DNA of 64,000 nt from NCBI GenBank assembly GCA_030248215.1, contig JASANG010000135.1:186001-250000 (forward strand), read 5' to 3'. The DNA is from Enoplolaimus lenunculus. Its lineage: Eukaryota > Nematoda > Enoplea > Enoplida > Thoracostomopsidae. Shown here in pieces: positions 36,806 through 48,434 of this stretch. The stretch's first letter is position 1. The number at the start of each line of letters is the position of its first letter. The notes below the pieces were generated by a model. That model was given only the letters and a program-made list of their open reading frames with translations, made no database searches and was not told where the DNA came from. The translations under genes were made by a program, and so were the position numbers.

Positions 36806-36997
36806 GGCCCATGTTACTTTAAGAGGCGTCCAGGTTTCTGGTGGGTCTATAAAAGAGTACGTTTCGATTCTAGATTAAATGGTTTTGCTTAGTCTTTAGG
36901 CTTAGGCTTAAGAACAAACTTGCAACGCTTAAGTTTAGAGACTTAGGCTTAGGAATACGCTTAATCTATTCTTGCGCCTCTAAAAGTAACATTGGCC
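36806..36997. mobile_element. Family C MITE with exact 8-bp duplication
   Basis: Begins GGCCCATGTTACTTTAAGAG and ends CTCTAAAAGTAACATTGGCC. Flanked by AACAAAAC at 36798-36805 and 36998-37005. Interior GTTTCTGGTGGGTCTATAAA, GATTCTAGATTAAATGG and broken TTAGGCTTA arrays. Confidence 0.9.
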
Positions 36998-37132
36998 AAC
37001 AAAACTGTCTGGTATTAATAGTTTTAGCAATCGCCCAACTCAAAAATTATCATTAATAAGCGTAAATACAACGTTAAATAAAATTCAATTATGCAACCAG
37101 CAAATTGTTATACTGAAGACTATAGGGCACGT

Positions 37133-37290
37133 CTGGAAAAATTTTGCCCCCCGCTCCAGAAACTTGTCAACCTTGCTTGTATTATTAACTCATCGAAAAT
37201 CCTTGAGGGCCTTTTCGGTTATCCGGCGTTTGCCCAAAAATGGTTGGATTTTGAAAATTTTTTTTTGCATATTTTGGCTTATCGCGGGAC
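37133..37290. mobile_element. Family H fragment
   Basis: TGGAAAAATTTTGCCCCCCG, CTTGTCAACCTTGCTTG and CTCATCGAAAATCCTTGAGG are the interior of the family seen whole at 41629 and 55846. Ends are not recognisable. Confidence 0.4.
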
Positions 37291-37552
37291 TGAATACTGT
37301 ACGATAGCAAAATAAGCTCGCAATCGACAAGAAACGTACATTTAGCACTAAAATCAAAATTTTAGTTTTGATTTCAGCTAACGGTGGTGACGTCCTGGGT
37401 GGCACCCATTAGAACTGCCAGTGTTATCAACGGTGTATAAATTAAGGAGGCGTTATAAGTTCTGAAATATTTTTACTCTGACGCTTCAGCTTAGGCATAG
37501 GCTTATAGGCTAAAGTCGCGATCCTGTAAAGTATCTTTGGGCGACCAAATAT

Positions 37553-37774
37553 GGCCCATCGTTCACCCTTCCTATATGACAGCATGAAGGATATGCTCAG
37601 TGTTACTCTAGCGGGCGTCCAAGGTTTCTGGTGGGTCTATAAAATAGTACGTTTAGATTCTAGATTACATTTTTTTGCTTATGTTTAGTCTTAGGAACAC
37701 ATTTTTACAACGCTTAGGCTTATGCTTAGGAATAAGCGTAATCAACTGTTACGCCCCTTAAAGTAACATTGGCC
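37553..37774. mobile_element. Family C MITE with small internal change
   Basis: GGCCCATCGTTCACCC on the left, then a stretch absent from other copies, then GGTTTCTGGTGGGTCTATAA and TTAGGCTTATGCTTAGG; right end CCCCTTAAAGTAACATTGGCC-like. No convincing target duplication. Confidence 0.65.
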
Positions 37775-38867
37775 AAGGATATACGACACTTTTAATCTCA
37801 TTTTTACTGTTTTCCGAAAAAAATATTTTTCGCTCGCCACACTCAATTACAAATTCTTTTTTGTTACAAACCATATATTATACCAAAACGAAATCCTTTG
37901 GTTGCACCCCTGTTGCTCAGATACGTGCCAATACAAAGACCCCCTCAGGTACGCTTAACTAAGCTGTACGGTTACGAGTTGAGGGGGGGGTGGGTGCAAA
38001 AGATAAATGCAGAATTTATATAAAATAAACAAACATAAACAACACTGCAACAACACAACTTCATCATCGCATTTGTAGTGACTTTTGCAGTCTATGAGCA
38101 AACTGCGTTGTTGTGCATTGCACTGTGTTCAGAGAATGTATTTTGTCTTGCAGTCTAATATTGCTTTTGCAATTAATGCAGTGTTTTTGGCTGAAAATAA
38201 AATATTTCTTTGCCCATAGAAGACACCCTCCCCCCGGGCGGTTCCCGGCACTGTGAATAGCTTACATTATTCAGTAATATGAAGGTATTGTGTTGTATAG
38301 TTTTTAGTTTTATATTTCAGCTAAAAGCGTTTCGCATTGATAGCCTAAATTTTGTGTAGGTACATGGTTCGTGTGTTTTGATCGGAAATCAGGTCTAAAA
38401 TTGAACGGTTCAATCAAATCCAGACTGCAACCAATAATAAGATTTTAACTTTAACCTCAGGTTATAAGGTTATCATTCGAAATTTTTACAAATTTTCGAG
38501 TGTTGACCTGAGGGTATGACATTTTCTGTGCGACTTCGTGACATTTGTTCGTGAAAGTAGCATAAACCGCGTTGAAAACAGTGGTATAATGCGCCTAGCA
38601 AATTGCATACTGCATGCATTTATTCTCACATATGAAATATCGTATCCCAAACGGTTTGACCCAAACCTAAAAAAGACAGCGAGTTTAGATTTTGGGACCT
38701 TCCTCAAATTTGCGTGGGCCGTCCCTGTTGGAGAGGGGTCAGCGGGATCGCTTTCCACAATTGGTATTTATGACTGTCAAAGACACTGCCTTGCCATATA
38801 AACCATTGTTAATATTCGTTTTTTTCTAGTGCCAGCCCCCTCTTATCGAAATTACCCGATACACCAC

Positions 38868-39021
38868 AGTACGGCGCTATACCTGCGCGTCGCTCTGCGG
38901 CGCCCGTCTGTCGCCGTTCGGCGCCGTGCGTCAAGGTCTGTCACCATACGGTATATCCCGTGAGGAATTAGCGTACGATACCGCACGGTGACGGACGACG
39001 CTGAACGGCATCAAAAGTATG
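38868..39021. repeat. GC-rich inverted repeat patch
   Basis: TCGCCGTTCGGCGCCGTGCG and GTCACCATACGG face CCGCACGGTGACGGACGACG and CTGAACGGC. It could fold back on itself. Similar words occur at 16633-16830. Confidence 0.35.
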
Positions 39022-39344
39022 GTGTTACCCAAAATGCTTACGATTTTTACGCCTAAAAATTGCAATTATGCCGTGTTTTTACTTGATCCATATTTCAGGG
39101 TTAACAGCCATCATGTGATATCAGTACATAATTGTAAATAGAACTGTACCATAGCTTATTTATTATCTACTTATCGCTAGTTTTTTTACATAATATAGCA
39201 GATTTTCTCAAAGATTTCAGCACAAAAAGGTAAGGAAATAAGCAGTATACTCATTAATTATCTGAGGTTAATCGAGTAAGCTACGAACCATATTTGAGTC
39301 TGGTCACCTGTTTTATTGATTGCTTTTATCAAGAGTGCATAATA

Positions 39345-39616
39345 CAAGAGTGGGTAACTCTTGGCGCTCCGCATGGTACAAAATGTACCACCGGGCGTTG
39401 CGTTTGTGGCGACCCTTCATTGTTCAGAGGGGGGTCGCTATCACATGAATACCCTAAATTAAACTATATGGATACCATGTTTGATGCCGCATAAATAAAG
39501 TGTCATGGATCGCACCGGTTCTACAACCCTCTAAACAAAGGGGAGGCAGGGCAAAAACGCAACACGTGCCTGGTACATTCTTTTTAACACAAAATATACC
39601 CAGTTGCATTCTCTTG
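39345..39616. mobile_element. Family J element
   Basis: CAAGAGTGGGTAACTCTTGG, then GCATGGTACAAAATGTACCA, GGGCGTTGCGTTTGTGG and, at the other end, CCCAGTTGCATTCTCTTG. It matches the complement of 62774-63041 over its whole length. Confidence 0.65.
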
Positions 39617-39684
39617 TTGAAGTATGCATCATCCACTCTTGCTTTTACATAAATATCGAATTGCAATTTTAGCCTTAAATTTTC

Positions 39685-39883
39685 GGCTAATGTTACTTTT
39701 AGGAGCGTAACAGTAGATTAAGCGTATTCCTAAGCCTAAGCCTAAGCGCTGCAAAAATGTGTTCCTAATCCTAAGCCTAAGCCTACGCGTAAGCGTAAGC
39801 CTAAACCAAAATGTAATCTAAAATCTAAACCCACTCTTTTATAGACCCAACAGAAACCTGGACGCCTCTTAAAGTAACATAGA
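39685..39883. mobile_element. Family C MITE
   Basis: GGCTAATGTTACTTTTAGGA on the left and CCTCTTAAAGTAACATAG on the right, with two CCTAAG arrays (near 39730 and 39770) and ATCTAAAATCTAAACCCAC. Confidence 0.7.
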
Positions 39884-40099
39884 CTTTTCTAATAAATAAT
39901 AAAACTCTGTTCTAAAAAGCTTATTACTTTAACACGAGTAAAGGAAATGTGCCCCTTTTAATTATTTCAGGTCACAAACTTCAAGTTGAATTCGACAAAT
40001 CAGGTCGTCATCTTGGGTAAAACGTTAAGGCTCAATGAAAATTTAAAATGGTTCAACGACTATACGAGCTATGGTGTAGGGTCAACCGCAACCATCAGT

Positions 40100-40320
40100 C
40101 TGCATTATTGAACCTTAAAAGCACCGCGGATTCGATCCCGGAGTTGCGTAGACCGAAAATATGCCATTGCGCCACGCAGTACACATCGTCAACTGCAATT
40201 TCAAGCATCGACTGTGTGAACATATTTTCTTCCTGTATGCCGCATGCACGCAAGATGTAACATATTGTAAATTGCATTGTGTTTTCACATGGACAAGAGC
40301 ATGGCATAGGGTCAACCTGA
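40100..40320 (-). mobile_element. tRNA-derived SINE, minus strand
   Basis: On the minus strand TGCGTGGCGCAATGGCATAT resembles an A box and GGGATCGAATCCGCGG a B box. Upstream words (GCATACAGGAAG, CAGTCGATGCTTG) recall the 25437 copy (GCATACAGTCGAC). The tRNA part is incomplete as a tRNA gene. Confidence 0.5.
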
Positions 40321-40491
40321 GGTCCATTGGTGATCGGTAAAGATAGAGTTTTTGAGAAATCGCCTAGAAATCCGAAATAAATTTTATATTTGAAAAGTTT
40401 AAAATTTAAAATTGGTCAGAATAGTGAGCAAATTTGACAAGGTAATAGGGTTTAATTTTGAAACTAATCTATCTATATTACTGCTAGAAAA

Positions 40492-40856
40492 CAGGGTGCA
40501 GCCTGAGGTGAAAAATACCTGAGTTGGAGGTCAACGAAACTTGCCGTAGCCGGCTGAGCCGGAGGTGATACGAAATTAGGTAGTAAAAACGATGGTCATT
40601 TAGTTAATTTTAGACAATATCTGCAATATGTTGTTAAGTTGTTAAGATTTTACGCTATTTTCTCTGAAATTTCGGAAATTCTTTGCTGACAATTGTGACA
40701 GAAGTAAAACGAAACGCGCTAAACACATAAATTTTGCAAAATTTCGCCAAATTATACTATCTAAATGGCCGGAACCTCTGGCAAAAATTCTACCGCAGCC
40801 GAAGCCGGAGGCCGATTTTCTGCCGGAGTCGGAGGCAGACTTCCGGTTGTACCCTG
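40492..40856. mobile_element. Family K element
   Basis: CAGGGTGCAGCCTGAGGTGA on the left and CTTCCGGTTGTACCCTG on the right. Interior has GAAAAATACCTGAGTTGGAG and GCCGAAGCCGGAGGC-like words. Confidence 0.65.
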
Positions 40857-41339
40857 CTAATTAGTGATAGGTTTTGTAAGGTTTTTAGAATTGCGAGCAT
40901 AACTTTTCATATGTTTTTATAATTTTTAAAATGATATTATTTTCTTTATAAAGTACATTTTATCTCATTTTAAGGTACCATTGATTGGTTACCATCAAAA
41001 TTTGTCTAGAAATTTTGAAATTTGCCAAACGTCATAGAAATACTTTCTGTACGATCTATAAGGTTAGGCTTAAATTTAGGCTAGCCATGAATTTACAGGC
41101 ATGTTTTGTTTAATATTAGATACGACCTTCATTATTTAGCATTAGATTTGCCAGAATATTCGCAACCAATCGGCTGTATTCTCAAATGTGTATAGGACCT
41201 ATTAGGTTTGTTTGCAGTGCCTTTTAATAAGTTATATCTTGATTATTTGTTGCCTTGTTTTTCTATGCTTCATTTTGTAAATTAATTGTGAATTCACACG
41301 TGCCATAGAGTAATATATACGTTTTTTATTTATTATTGC

Positions 41340-41342
41340 TAC

Positions 41343-41376
<34 letters not shown>

Positions 41377-41395
41377 GTTGTTGTTGTTGTTATAG
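41340..41395. repeat. (TTA)n then (TTG)n microsatellite
   Basis: About eleven TTA/ATT units followed by five TTG units. Confidence 0.9.
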
Positions 41396-41628
41396 TTATA
41401 TGCTCTTCATTGGACAGTAATTTAAATTGAAAAATATGGCTGATTACAGCGGTGAAGTTGAATAGTCGTTTAAAGCGGAGGTAGCAAATATATTAAGCAA
41501 AAATACATTTACGAATTTATGGTGTCCCAGCCAGAGTCGTACAGCCGGCTGAACAACGTTCAAAGCTAAAATTTCGTATTAAGATTTTAGTATAAAAATT
41601 GCGTTTAAACTCATGGTCACGTTCCGCC

Positions 41629-41773
41629 GGGCCCGTAGCCAAAGGGGGCAGCCCTGGAAAAAATTTTGCCCCTCCTAGAGAATTTTCAACCTTGCTTGTA
41701 ACTCATTGAAAACCTTTGAATTCCCTTCCTGAACACTTTTTAGCCCCCCCTAGCAAGGTGAGCTGGCTACGAG
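41629..41773. mobile_element. Family H element
   Basis: GGGCCCGTAGCCAAAGGGGG on the left and GTGAGCTGGCTACGAGC on the right. Interior GAAAAAATTTTGCCCCTCCT and CAACCTTGCTTGTAACTC. Confidence 0.65.
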
Positions 41774-41988
41774 CATGCGTTCCACTCGAGCTTATCTCAC
41801 ATATGCCATGTAGTCCCCGTCAGAAATTTCTTGATCCATCGCGGCATTTGACATAGTCTATGACTGCGATTACCTCTGCACAGTTGATCTAATGGAATCC
41901 ACGTCCGCGCTGCGAGCGTTAGAACTTGGATTATGCATAAATTTGCGTTCAGGTGCAACGAATTAAAGTATATATCTTTTGAAAGTCC

Positions 41989-42172
41989 GGCCCATGCAAA
42001 GATCAGGGGCGGAACGTTTTTATGCGGTACTGCAATAGTGTAAGCTTACACTTTAGACTAATTTTTTTGCTTGGTTTAGGTTTGGGCTTAGGAATATGCT
42101 CATTCTTACGCTCAGGCTTAGGCTTAGGAATATGCTTATAATACTGGTCCACCTTTGTTCTTTACATTGGCC
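41989..42172. mobile_element. Family B MITE with exact 8-bp duplication
   Basis: GGCCCATGCAAAGATCAGGG to TGTTCTTTACATTGGCC, flanked by GAAAGTCC at 41981-41988 and 42173-42180. Interior CTTACGCTCAGGCTTAGGC and GGAATATGCTTATAATACTG. Confidence 0.92.
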
Positions 42173-42940
42173 GAAAGTCCAAAGGATTTGTCGTGAACAA
42201 AAACGTTCACATCAGGTGATCCCAGTGGTGGATTCAGAAATTTCTGACACAGAATGCAAAACATATATTGTGAAATGACCTCTAGAAATACATCTTCGCG
42301 AGCGAAACGCCGCTTTTGCTATCACTAATCAAAAATTTGTATGGTAGGAACCTTATCATTTTATCAAATGATTTTTTGATGTTGTAACTACCGTAGACCT
42401 TTTGTGGAACCGTCATTTCTATGGAATCGCCCCCTGTGTATTATTGCATCCGAAAAATATATAATGGCTAAAGATCCTAAGTTTGTTTGATGTATTTGTA
42501 TTTATTTATTAGTATCAATTGCTCCCAATTCACATGGTGCCTTAGTGGTGTACATATGTTTTTATGCCTTATATTGTCTTTTGATTAGACCTTTGGTATC
42601 ACGACAATTCGTCGCCGGACAACTTATTTTCTCAAATTTTAACGACTCGGCAATTCATCATTCATCATTATGCTTAGGCTTAGAATAAGGATTACATTCA
42701 GGATTATGCTTGGATTTATTCATAGGTTTTAGGATACTGTTGGCCGGCAAGTTGTCCGGTGACGAATTGTCGTACATTATTTATACGTTTATATTCGTAA
42801 TTAATGTTCACTATACAATTTTAAAATATGGTTATACTTTCCAGATCTGAAATGCAAAACAAGCTTTTGTTTCCGGAATACATAATTTCAGTCTGTTTCC
42901 GCATCCAATTTCATATATGATGCACTGTGTCAAATTTATA

Positions 42941-43159
42941 TGTCGTAGGCCAATCTGCTAATCAAGGCCAATTACTCATCGGTCTAGATCAGTCTGCTAT
43001 TTTGCGTAATAACAGCTTTGCCTAGATTAAACTGCTATTAAACTTATAGACCAATCAGATTTGATTATTTGGACAAACACAATACTGTTACCCTATCAGC
43101 GTTGGTGTTACATCACAGTGTTGTTTTGCTACATCTTACAATCGCTAATTGGCCTCGAC
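42941..43159. mobile_element. Family G element, right end missing
   Basis: TGTCGTAGGCCAATCTGCTA on the left, then CTAGATCAGTCTGCTATTTT, CAATCAGATTTGATTATTTG and CATCTTACAATCGCTAATTGG. The right terminal repeat seen at 52517 and 54328 is absent. Confidence 0.65.
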
Positions 43160-43481
43160 AAAATGATTAATTCGTAGCGCAGCGCAAATTGTAAGTTTTT
43201 GAACATCGAAAATTTTGCTAAAAAACTCTTTAAAACTACAAAATTTCATATGAAAAAAACATACTTCATGCGAAAATCCTGTATTCGATGCAGGATCTAT
43301 GCGATTGAATGAACCTGTTACCTGTTGAGATTGAGAAATTAATTTCATTCGCTACTCTTTCTATCAAAATTCGTTCTTTCACACCATCCTAAACCAGAAT
43401 TTGGATTACGGTTTCGTTGACGTCCAATAGCGATGTTCCGGCTTCGATTGTTATATCTTCATAGTTTTTGTTAATTTATTC

Positions 43482-43651
43482 GGCCAATGTTACTATTAGG
43501 GACGTAACAGTAGGTTAAGCGTATTTCTAAGCGTAAGCCTAGAGTTTCTAAGCCTAAGCCTAAGCCTAAGCAAAAAATGTAATCTAGAATCTAAACCTAC
43601 TTATTTATAGACCCACCAGAAACCTGGACTTCCCTTAAAGTAACATGCGTC
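43482..43651. mobile_element. Family C MITE with exact 8-bp duplication
   Basis: GGCCAATGTTACTATTAGGG to TCCCTTAAAGTAACATGCG. Flanked by ATTTATTC at 43474-43481 and 43652-43659. Contains four CCTAAG units and ATCTAGAATCTAAACC. Confidence 0.88.
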
Positions 43652-43809
43652 ATTTATTCAATGGTGACTATTATACCTGCGCAATTCGAGCTACTTACAA
43701 TCAAAATTGTACATAATTCAATATCATATTTGGTGTTTTGTTTCAATTCTGGTTTGCGTCGACAGGTGTCTAAACATTTATCAGGAGTGACATGCATGTG
43801 TTTTCGATG

Positions 43810-44050
43810 GCTTAGTCACATAGCGACTCTGAAGTTCTTGCAGCTGCAAATTATTCACTGGAATTCTTGTGTTTTAATTTAATTTGCACATGTGAACGCA
43901 GAAGTAAGTCGCTTCAATTTTTCGCATCTGCAGTTTGATTGGCTAATCGACATGTTCCTTTTGAAAATGATTGCAGCTGCTAGTATTTCGCACAAGCTAC
44001 AGCTGCGAGTTCTCGCTGCAAAAACTTGCACGTGTAAATGGTGTTGTAGC
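43810..44050. mobile_element. Family A element, second subfamily, left end degraded
   Basis: GAAGTTCTTGCAGCTGCAAA near the left, CTCGCTGCAAAAACTTGCAC and GTGTAAATGG on the right; interior as in the 5334 copy. Confidence 0.6.
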
Positions 44051-44450
44051 TTATTTCTGAAAATATTTCTTTTTATGCTTTTTTAGGCTGCTTCCACGTT
44101 CAACCCGTCGTTTTGTTATCTGCGTTTTACGCAAATATGCACTTCAAAGTCTATGCAATGTGTACATAGTTTTTCGTTTATATATATTTTGTTTATTTAA
44201 ATTATTATTTATTTTATATATTGTATCTATATTTAACTCATTTTGCGAGAATCCAAACACATCAAAGGTCGGGTATTCGGGTCATGAAGAGTCGTTATGG
44301 GTAAATATATTCCTTTCCATCGCCAATTGTTCTCACGGTCTATTTTGGATAGGTGATCTTTAATTGGAATCACTTTGGTTATTTTAAGCTAAAATACGTT
44401 AATATAGTTTACGTTCAAAAATGTTGCTGCCCACGTTAAGGTCATGAGCG

Positions 44451-44694
44451 GAACGTTTCTCTGCAGGACTGCAATAGAGTAAGCTTAAAAACTCTAAACT
44501 AAGTTTTTGCTTAGGCTTACGTGTTAGCTCATTCTGACTCCTATTTCGGCTTTGGCTTTAGGTTTTGGCTTAGGTACTGTTACGACCACGCTTAGGTGTT
44601 AGCTCATTGTTACACGTACTTAAGTTTTTGGCTTTAGACTTTTGCTTAGGAATATGCTTATACTACTGTTACGACCCTGTTCTGTACGTTAGCT
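44451..44694. mobile_element. Family B element, degraded and expanded
   Basis: GGAACGTTTCTCTGCAGGAC and CAATAGAGTAAGCTTAAAA near the left, repeated GTGTTAGCTCATT blocks in the middle, AGGAATATGCTTATACTACT on the right. It looks as if an inner segment was duplicated. Confidence 0.55.
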
Positions 44695-45498
44695 ACTGTT
44701 ACTACACATGGCATATCGTTGTAATCGACTGAGTTTGTAAGTTCAAATCAAAACACAGATTGCATGAAAGCTGATTTCAGAACGGTTTCAGCTTACATTC
44801 AGCTTACAAAAATGGCATTTCGAGAAATACGGCCCATATAAATTATAATTACTTGACCACTGGGACACAGGAACACCACAGCGACTGAAAGGCGTAAGGT
44901 TTCAAACCTGGATTAACTCTTAAGTTTTCCGCCTCCACGTAGGCTTTAGGTTTACGCTCAGGATTACGCATAGGCTGAGTGGACATACGCTTATAGAGTT
45001 CACATGATCGAGCAATGCGTTCCAGCAGTGCTAATGCCTATGGCTTATGTGTGAATTTCGTAATTATTTCAGTTATATCTAATAAATTAATTGTAATAAA
45101 TAGTATTTTTAAGGTCAACACTTTAGAAACGGGCTCGTTCTAGAAAATTTTTCAAAGTTGATTACTATACTAACTGAAACATGACTAAATATCCCTGAGC
45201 AATAATCCAAAATACTACAGTTTGATCCGATAAATTTATTTTGCTATAGCCTATAACGTTAACTGAACGCTAATTGCTGAAATATTTTAATTTTATGTTG
45301 GCTTGTGGTTTATACTGTAAATGTATGTGAATTCTATTTGTGCCATACTTGAAACTAATATATTTAGTTTGCTGTTTCTGCGTTGTTCTATTTTAGAATC
45401 TATGATAATTCGTCGACTGACAATTTGTCATCCAACGGTGTCCTAATTTATATGAATAAATCTAAGCATAATCCTAAAGTGTAATCTTTATCATAATG

Positions 45499-45650
45499 GC
45501 CAATGTAAAGAACACGGGCGGAATAGTATTATAAGCATATTCCTAAGCCTAAGCCTAAACGCAAACCTAAGCGTAAGAATGAGCATATTCCTCAGCATAA
45601 GCCTAAAGCCTAAGCCAAGCAAAAAAATTAGTCTAACGCTTACTTGACGG
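45499..45650. mobile_element. Family B MITE, right end missing
   Basis: GGCCAATGTAAAGAACACGG, GTATTATAAGCATATTCC, then CCTAAG arrays and AAAAAAATTAGTCTAACGCT. The sequence then changes to ACGGGCGATGAATTGTC, a word also seen near 46340 and 48170. Confidence 0.65.
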
Positions 45651-45776
45651 GCGATGAATTGTCCCTAACCGTAATTTTATGCTAAAATAAGAGAATTTTG
45701 TAGATTTCTCTGCAGGATTTTTTCTAAATATGTTAATAGTGTTTTTGATTACCGGAAATAGAATCCATCACGCTAA

Positions 45777-45932
45777 CTGTGTGAGTCAAATTGACTCTCC
45801 GAAATACGCTTTTCGGGACTACACAAATTGAGTGAAAATTCCACACGTTTGACTCTGGCAGAGTCGAGTTTGACTGAGTTTGTGTAGTCCCGGAAAGTTT
45901 ATTTCGGAGAAAGTAAATTTGACTCACCATTG
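45777..45932. mobile_element. Family D MITE, shorter copy
   Basis: GTGTGAGTCAAATTGACTCT to AAATTTGACTCACCATTG, with GGACTACACAAATTGAGTG and its complement inside. Confidence 0.65.
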
Positions 45933-46130
45933 AAACTTCTGCCGTTTGAGGCCGCGCGATATTTATTAGTGAAACTTCGCTAGGCAAGCGGTCGAAAAGC
46001 CAAACGCAATTTTAGTACTAAATATTAACACACAATACCTAGAATCTATGATAATTCGTCGCCAGACAACTTGTTGCCCAACAGTGTCCTAAAGCCTACG
46101 ATTAAATTTAACCCAAAGTATAAGCAAAAG

Positions 46131-46285
46131 GGCCAATGTAAAGAATAGGGGCGGAATAGTATTATAAACATATTCCTAAGCCTAAGCCTAAGCCTAAGCC
46201 AAGCAAAAAAATTTGTCTAAAGCTTATGCTTACTCTATTGCAGTCCCACAGAAAAACGGGTCCACCCCTGACTTTTACATGAGCC
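46131..46285. mobile_element. Family B MITE with exact 8-bp duplication
   Basis: GGCCAATGTAAAGAATAGGG to CCCTGACTTTTACATGAGCC. Flanked by AGCAAAAG at 46123-46130 and 46286-46293. Compact form with four CCTAAG units. Confidence 0.92.
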
Positions 46286-46661
46286 AGCAAAAGGGTGACA
46301 AAGCATTTGTCGATCGATAATATTTTGAATTACAAGTTGTCGGGCGACAAATTGTCGTGACTTCATACCATTTTCGTCCTAACCACTGAGGTGAGTGGAC
46401 ACGACTGTCCTTGACTTTACCGGCGTGTTTGGTTTATTATTGTTTGTTCTTAAAAATATAACATTTTGTTCGAATATTGCTCGTAAATCGCTCTATTTTG
46501 TGGTTTCTGTTACACAACGAAATGTTATTTAATCACGAAAAATACTGTATATTTATTTAATAAAAACACAATTTATTTTGTAAAAAATACATTAATATTC
46601 AAAGTATTCTCTAATGTGTATAGCACCTATCATCAGTTAGTGAAAGTTTTTCAAACTCACA

Positions 46662-46793
46662 CACACTCTTGGATATCCGGGTGTGGTATTAATTTACACG
46701 GAATTGAGTCGGGCAGGCCAAAAATGCAACGCATATGGGATGCGCTCTTTTGCACACAGAATGTACCCAGTTGCATACTCTTGTTTATTGTGA
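46662..46793. mobile_element. Family J, partial copy
   Basis: ACACTCTTGGATATCCGGGT on the left, AAAAATGCAACGCATATGGG in the middle, CCCAGTTGCATACTCTTG on the right. Confidence 0.5.
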
Positions 46794-46964
46794 ATCGTAC
46801 ACTCTTGCGTAATATTAAGTACCTTTTTTACCGACGACTTGTTTGTTTAGTAATTGCTTATTGCTTAGCACATACTTAAACTATACAGTCGTACATAAGT
46901 AGGGTTTTATAAACCCAGCCATTGTGCGTATGCGCACTACCATTTATCCTCAAAACGAGAGTTC

Positions 46965-47157
46965 GGCCCATGTAAAGATTAGGGACAGAACGTTTTTCTG
47001 TGGGACTAGAATAGGATAAGCTTAACCTTTAGACTATTTGTTGCTTGGCTTAGGCTTAGGCTTAGGAATATGCTCATTCTTACGATTAGGTTTACGCTTA
47101 GGCTTAGGCTCGGAATATGCTTATAATACTGTTCCGCCGCTGTTTTTTATATTGTCC
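46965..47157. mobile_element. Family B MITE with exact 8-bp duplication
   Basis: GGCCCATGTAAAGATTAGGG to GTTTTTTATATTGTCC. Flanked by GAGAGTTC at 46957-46964 and 47158-47165. Contains CTTAGGCTTAGGCTTAGG. Confidence 0.92.
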
Positions 47158-47466
47158 GAGAGTTCTACCTCGTGTTGAACGTCAAACTTTTATCGTTCCG
47201 CTAGCATGGTAAACACCTCCAATCTGAGAGTGTCGGTATCAACTTAAAGTATCTATAATTTAGTGTGTAAGTCAGTATATATATTTTTGACTTTACCATT
47301 TCCTTTTAAATTAAAATCAAATTTTCAAAGTCTCAAAAAGAAGGTTGCATAAATTTTTAATTAAAAATTGCCAATTATATTTAAAATTATCAAATTAAAC
47401 GTTATTTAATTCACTTAATTTTGCTTCGTTTCCGGGTCCGGTTTTCGCAAAATTTGTCGACCTGTT

Positions 47467-47782
47467 GCTCCGGTTGTTTTAACTCCTGTATGCGGCCATC
47501 GTGTTACCTGTGGCTCCGGTTGTTTTAACTCCTGTATGCGGCCATCGTGTTACCTGTGGCTCCGGTTGTTTTAACTCCTGTATGCGGCCATCGTGTTACC
47601 TGTGGCTCCGGTTGTTTTAACTCCTGTATGCGGCCATCGTGTTACCTGTGGCTCCGGTTGTTTTAACTCCTGTATGCGGCCATCGTGTTACCTGTGGCTC
47701 CGGTTGTTTTAACTCCTGTATGCGGCCATCGTGTTACCTGTGGCTCCGGTTGTTTTAACTCCTGTATGCGGCCATCGTGTTT
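47467..47782. repeat. 46-bp minisatellite, seven copies
   Basis: The unit starts GCTCCGGTTGTTTTAACTCC at 47467 and every 46 bp up to 47743; the last copy is cut at about 40 bp. Copies are almost identical. As 46 is not a multiple of 3, it cannot be a simple peptide repeat. Confidence 0.95.
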
Positions 47783-47917
47783 CCTCTATTTTGTCGACAC
47801 CAGTCAGTATTCGAATCCTAATCCTAATCATAAATTTGAACTGAATAATAATGATGAGCGACCAATTATCGCGTCGACGAGATTTCGAATTACAAATTGT
47901 CGGTCGATGAGTTGTCA

Positions 47918-48095
47918 GGCCAATGTTACTGTAAACGGCGTAACAGTAGATGAAGCGTATTCTTAAGCTTAAGCCTAAGCGTAGCAAAAATGAGTTCCTA
48001 AGCCTAAAACTAAGCAAAAAATGTAATCTAGAATGTAAACCTACACTTTTATAGACCCACTAGAACCCTGGACACCCCGTAAAGTAACATGGGCC
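47918..48095. mobile_element. Family C MITE
   Basis: GGCCAATGTTACTGTAAACG to CCCGTAAAGTAACATGGGCC. Interior CTAAGCGTAGCAAAAATGAG and ATCTAGAATGTAAACCTAC. No clear target duplication. Confidence 0.75.
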
Positions 48096-48344
48096 AACAC
48101 ATAATGACGAGCGATAAATTATTGCGTCGACGAGATTTCGGATTACAAATTGTCGGTCGACGAGTTGTCGGGTGACGAATTGTGGCGGTACTATTTTGAA
48201 GTTGTGCGTGGTTTATAACCAATTTGTTCCAATAATGCATTGATTTTATTCTTATGAACGTTTTTAATATGTTGCACTCGATGATCATTCCTGCTGCCAG
48301 TATAGTCACATGCCTAAAATTACAACCCGTATTCTCAAAATGGC

Positions 48345-48430
48345 CCATGTATAGAACCAGGCTGGATCGTTTTCCAGAGGGGCTATAACAGAGGCAGTTT
48401 AAGCTTTAGACTAATTTTTTTGCTTTCACA
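48345..48430. mobile_element. Family B left-end fragment
   Basis: GGCCCATGTATAGAACCAGG, CCAGAGGGGCTATAACAGAG and AGCTTTAGACTAATTTTTTT, then it ends against the next family B copy. Confidence 0.6.
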
Positions 48431-48434
48431 ACTG

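Noticed and set aside
40120-40180. tRNA gene on the minus strand
   Set aside because: Box-like words only; no cloverleaf could be drawn.
47467-47782. CRISPR array
   Set aside because: The 46-bp units are directly adjacent with no unique spacers, in an animal genome.
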